A program made the position numbers and the translations under genes. A stretch of DNA of 11,513 bases from Holosporaceae bacterium (GTDB lineage Bacteria > Pseudomonadota > Alphaproteobacteria > UBA3830). Of this stretch, positions 9,139-11,513 are shown piece after piece; the stretch's first letter is position 1, and every line of letters starts with the position of its first letter. The notes under the pieces are model-generated. The model ran no database searches. It was not told the origin of the DNA and was given only the letters and a program-made list of their open reading frames with translations. Where the stretch lies: contig JAISCG010000038.1 in assembly GCA_031265715.1 (NCBI GenBank), forward strand, positions 1 through 11,513, read 5' to 3'.

Positions 9139-9692
9139 CTGTGCCTTATTTCGTTGATTTTATTTAAAATATTTTTGGCGGTGAGGATTATTTCGACATT
9201 TTCGAAGCAAAAATCGTATAAATCCGCTTTGGAGATATCTTCCCGGGCGGCGTCCATTCTTGCCGCTATCACCTCGGAAGAATCCTCTCCCCGTGATTTT
9301 ATTCGCGATTCCAGATCCGCAATCGATGGAGGCAGAATGAAAATTCCGTACACATCCTGCTTGAAAGCATTTTTTATTTTCAAAAATCCTTCCCAATTTA
9401 TGGTCAAAACCACATCCGTACCGGCTCTTATTTTATCCCGGGCAGTTGAAAATTTAACGCCGTAGTAATTTCCGTAAACCTCCGAAAATTCAACGAAATT
9501 TCCGCGTTCCGCCTCCTCGCGAAACTCATCTTTTCCCATAAAAACGTAATCAACCCCCGACTGCTCGGATTTTCTTTTTCCGCGGGTGGTGCACGTCACC
9601 ATTTTCTCGATGGTCGGATCCATTCTCAAAAGTTCATTGACGACGGAGGTTTTTCCGACCGCAGACGGCCCGGAAAATATAAATAAACTCAT
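9135..9692 (-). CDS. gmk: Guanylate kinase, divergent GMP site
   Basis: Guanylate kinase phosphorylates GMP (and dGMP) with ATP in the cytoplasm, feeding GTP synthesis. The 185-residue protein has the P-loop GPSAVGKTS (8-16) and the GMP-binding CTTRGKRKSEQSGVDY (34-49). It also has the FVEFSEVYGNYYG block (66-78) and the lid RIKSRGEDSSEVIAARM. Two points are unusual. The normal LDIDWQGA is LTINWEGF (96-103), so both aspartates are replaced. The usual YGT/YGS is YGV (77-79). Length is a little under E. coli Gmk (207). The start at 9692 has only a weak ribosome binding site (GGGCAG). A TATAAT lies at 9729-9724. It is the first gene of a pair with the M48 protease. rpoZ, a frequent gmk neighbour, is absent. 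Confidence 0.93.
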   Translation of the reverse strand: MSLFIFSGPSAVGKTSVVNELLRMDPTIEKMVTCTTRGKRKSEQSGVDYVFMGKDEFREEAERGNFVEFSEVYGNYYGVKFSTARDKIRAGTDVVLTINWEGFLKIKNAFKQDVYGIFILPPSIADLESRIKSRGEDSSEVIAARMDAAREDISKADLYDFCFENVEIILTAKNILNKINEIRHR

Positions 9693-9723
9693 TTAACTGC
9701 CCATAAAATTTAATGCTGCGGAT

Positions 9724-9729
9724 ATTATA
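9724..9729 (-). promoter_or_regulatory. Likely -10 of the gmk-M48 unit
   Basis: The minus strand has a perfect TATAAT at 9729-9724. The -35 region (about 9752-9747) is poor. The predicted leader to the ATG at 9692 is about 25 nt. The promoter diverges from the plus-strand promoter at 9797-9825. Confidence 0.4.
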
Positions 9730-9768
9730 ACCGTTTTTCTAAATTATCCATAGGAAGAAAGATTCGAT

Positions 9769-9778
9769 GGGTGGTAGG
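9769..9778. repeat. TTACCACCC repeat, right-arm half copy
   Basis: GGGTGGTAGG within ATTCGATGGGTGGTAGGGG resembles the right arm of the copies at 2116-2153 and 11282-11318. The left arm is absent. It sits between two divergent promoters. Confidence 0.35.
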
Positions 9779-9796
9779 GGATGGTAATTTTAGGGG

Positions 9797-9825
9797 GTGA
9801 CTTTTATGTTTTTATGTGATATATC
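9797..9825 (+). promoter_or_regulatory. Candidate promoter of the large secreted repeat protein
   Basis: GTGACT (9797-9802) and TATATC (9820-9825) are spaced 17 bp, with an extended TGA before the -10. Each hexamer matches consensus at four positions, so support is modest. A transcript starting near 9832 would leave the ATG at 9816 outside it, which favours the start at 9855. Confidence 0.4.
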
Positions 9826-9854
9826 TTATCCATAGTAGCTTGGGGATAAATAAA

Positions 9855-11195
9855 ATGAAGAGAATGTTACAGTTAGCCGGGGTGTGTTGTTTTGGCGCAG
9901 CACTGGTATCCGGCAATGTTTGTGGAGTTCAACGAGCTGAAAAACAAGAAGAATTATTGAATCCGGGGGAAATGCAATCAGCATTATTTAAATTAGCTAG
10001 GGAAATTGTGGAGGATCCCGAGCCTTCAATGGAAGAAAAAATTAAATTCCATGTTAAAACCTTTATGGTGGAATACAGTTTAGTGCTTTGCAGGCCGTGT
10101 GTTTCTGCTTCGGTTGCTTCGGTGGTAGATGAAGTCAATGAATTTATTCCTGTTGTGTTCAGGGGGACTAGGGATTTGATAGATAGTTCCGAATTTGATG
10201 ATTATTCGACTCAAATATTGATATCTGTCTGTTGTTCTATTTCACAAGAGTTAATATCTCTTGGCCATCGCAATGAATTGCATCCGGATATTTTTGTTGG
10301 AATTTTGGAATCCTGCTGGAGAAATTCCAATCTGATAGAAACTGCCAGAGTTGTTATGCGTGCTGCGGAATATGGAGTAGGCGGTTATAGCAGGATTCTT
10401 GCTAAGGATAACGCTGATGTTAACTTGACTAAACGTCTTCGTGATTTAATTTTTGCAAATCCCGAAAAATATGACGCTGCTATTGGAGGATGGATTGAAG
10501 AAAACCGTTCAAAAGATTGGCATTGGAAATGGAAAAGCCTCCTTGAATTGCCTATTTTGAACGAACCGGAGGTTATTGAATCGTTGAGAGCTTCTTTTAG
10601 GCTTAAGAGGGATAAAGACGGGTTTAAGGGGACAAGTTTGGTGGAGTATTTAAATTATGGAATTAGACGTTTCTTCGATTGGCGATGGCAAAGTTTTTTA
10701 AATAGCCCGAAGTATTTTATTGACTCACTGGAATCTGACTGGGGAAATCCCGAATTAGTGGAAAAATCCAGGTCACTCATAGATGATGTAGACCAGAGAG
10801 TAGGCGGTTATGTAGAGGTTCTGGGAGAACGTAACAGTGGTTCTTATTTAGTCAGATATCTTCGGCCCTTAGTTTTTGCAAATCCCGAAAAATATGACGC
10901 TGCTATTAGAGGGTGGATTGAGGAATGCAGTTCAAGGAATCAGCATTGGAAATGGAGAAGCCTCCTTGCATTGCCTATTTTAAGCAGCCCGGAAATTATT
11001 GAACCGTTGAGAGTTTTTTTGAGAAAAGTCTACGTTAGGGGGGAAGATTGTGTCATCCCCATGGCAGCGTGGAACGCAGCGGAAATAGAAAAGATAAAGA
11101 AGAGTAGGGCCTCCAGAGCAGGGAGGATAAATGATGAGATAGATGGTGTTACTTCTTTGGTGAAATTTTTAGAATATTCAGCGAGTCCTGCCTGA
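9855..11195 (+). CDS. Secreted repeat protein with duplicated helical unit, function unknown
   Basis: The 446-residue protein starts at ATG 9855 (MKRMLQLAGVCCFGAALVSG), which gives a proper signal peptide. An ATG 13 codons earlier (9816) would bury the signal and lies before the predicted transcript start. The mature part holds a duplicated unit, about 132-269 and 273-440. Shared blocks in order are LESxW, VGGY, FANPEKYDAAIxGWIEE, HWKWxSLLxLPIL, PExIExLR and TSLVxxLxY. A third DWRWQSFL copy at 275-282 shows that the tryptophan motif opens a helix pair as well. It looks like an alpha-helical solenoid. I recognise no catalytic motif or family. Two 35-nt stretches are identical, so the duplication is recent or kept alike by gene conversion. 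It is the only complete gene on the plus strand. A secreted effector or envelope adaptor is possible but unproven. Confidence 0.8.
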   Translation: MKRMLQLAGVCCFGAALVSGNVCGVQRAEKQEELLNPGEMQSALFKLAREIVEDPEPSMEEKIKFHVKTFMVEYSLVLCRPCVSASVASVVDEVNEFIPVVFRGTRDLIDSSEFDDYSTQILISVCCSISQELISLGHRNELHPDIFVGILESCWRNSNLIETARVVMRAAEYGVGGYSRILAKDNADVNLTKRLRDLIFANPEKYDAAIGGWIEENRSKDWHWKWKSLLELPILNEPEVIESLRASFRLKRDKDGFKGTSLVEYLNYGIRRFFDWRWQSFLNSPKYFIDSLESDWGNPELVEKSRSLIDDVDQRVGGYVEVLGERNSGSYLVRYLRPLVFANPEKYDAAIRGWIEECSSRNQHWKWRSLLALPILSSPEIIEPLRVFLRKVYVRGEDCVIPMAAWNAAEIEKIKKSRASRAGRINDEIDGVTSLVKFLEYSASPA

Positions 11196-11510
11196 TAAAA
11201 AAAGATTTATGAACCACAATCACCGGACTTGTTCGCATATCCCCTTGAAGGAATGTTATGAGCGGGTCCAGGTATGGCAATTTACCACCCCCCTCCCGAT
11301 TAAATCGGCGGGTGGTAAGAAAATTACGAAAAACGGCTTCCTCTCCGCCCACAAGCAACAGTTTAGCTAATCCTGTCGCTCATTTCAAAGATATAAGTGC
11401 AACACCGACCTCTGATGAGAGAGAGGATTTTTATACCCGGAGTTGCATAAAAACAGTTGGAAAAGGTCACGAGAGGAAGTTAATCTCAGTTTTGTAAAAA
11501 GGAGGTTAAC
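11196..11510. other. Intergenic region with one palindromic repeat
   Basis: These 315 nt separate the large secreted repeat gene from the gene starting at 11511. They hold the palindrome at 11282-11318 and, at the end, the ribosome binding site of the next gene. No terminator with a T run and no promoter with good -35/-10 pairing was found. A 79-codon open frame (11258-11497) runs through the palindrome and is not convincing as a gene. Confidence 0.5.
11282..11318. repeat. TTACCACCC palindromic repeat, best copy
   Basis: Perfect 9-bp arms TTACCACCC (11282-11290) and GGGTGGTAA (11310-11318) enclose a second perfect hairpin CCGAT-taa-ATCGG (11296-11308). The whole can fold as one long interrupted stem. 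Its arms match those at 2116-2153. The centre also shares an ATTAA core. Confidence 0.75.
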
Positions 11511-11513
11511 ATG
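11511..11513 (+). CDS. Start codon of a gene running off the right edge
   Basis: The last three bases are ATG, preceded by AAAAAGGAGGTTAAC, a near-ideal Shine-Dalgarno sequence at five-base spacing. The same AAGGAGG strength is seen before the secreted protein at 7621. Nothing of the product can be read. Confidence 0.5.

Noticed and set aside
9816..9854. Upstream ATG start of the large secreted protein
   Set aside because: It would put 13 residues before the signal peptide and lies upstream of the predicted transcript start. The ATG at 9855 is better.
11258..11497. 79-codon plus-strand frame preceded by GAAGGA
   Set aside because: It runs through the palindromic repeat, has low-complexity basic composition and no recognisable features. 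A real gene cannot be excluded but is not supported.

Overview
The window looks like an accessory-rich stretch of an alphaproteobacterial chromosome, possibly from a host-associated or intracellular lineage such as Holosporales or Rickettsiales. This placement is inferred from four things: two textbook CtrA-type boxes (TTAA-N7-TTAAC), a GyrB of alphaproteobacterial type, a BepA-like M48 protease, and a background of Rpn nuclease, a decayed insertion sequence and small palindromic repeats. No rRNA, tRNA or CRISPR array was seen.

Left part (1-1143, all minus strand). A gene beginning at 47 runs off the left edge. Behind it lies a TadE-like pilus protein gene (147-930). Each is preceded by a nearly identical promoter module, a CtrA-type box 14 nt upstream of a CATAAT -10. 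The TadE-like gene carries a run of 12 C (12 G on its coding strand) between its good start codon and its prepilin-like segment. As written the reading frame is broken at the run; a run of 11 or 14 would restore one 260- or 261-residue protein. This is the most striking feature of the window: a candidate ON/OFF switch on a pilus component under cell-cycle-type control, though a homopolymer sequencing error must be excluded.

Middle (1144-6482, minus strand). An Rpn-family nuclease gene with its own promoter and a 12-bp tandem repeat is followed by a gyrB-to-class A PBP pair (gyrB upstream) joined by a TAATG stop/start overlap. The pair links DNA supercoiling and wall synthesis on one transcript.

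Right (6483-11513). There is a decayed ISAs1-type transposase fragment, then a small secreted protein with two internal repeats (minus strand). Next is a gmk-M48/TPR protease pair with an ATGA overlap (minus strand). A second secreted repeat protein of about 446 residues is read on the plus strand, and the first ATG of another plus-strand gene with an ideal ribosome binding site sits on the last three bases. The two repeat-bearing secreted proteins flank gmk-M48 and have no function I can recognise.

Small dispersed repeats recur between genes. One is a palindrome with TTACCACCC/GGGTGGTAA arms (two full copies, two half copies, one half copy forming the 3' end of the M48 gene). The other is a CTCGCAATGACG element (one long copy, two fragments).
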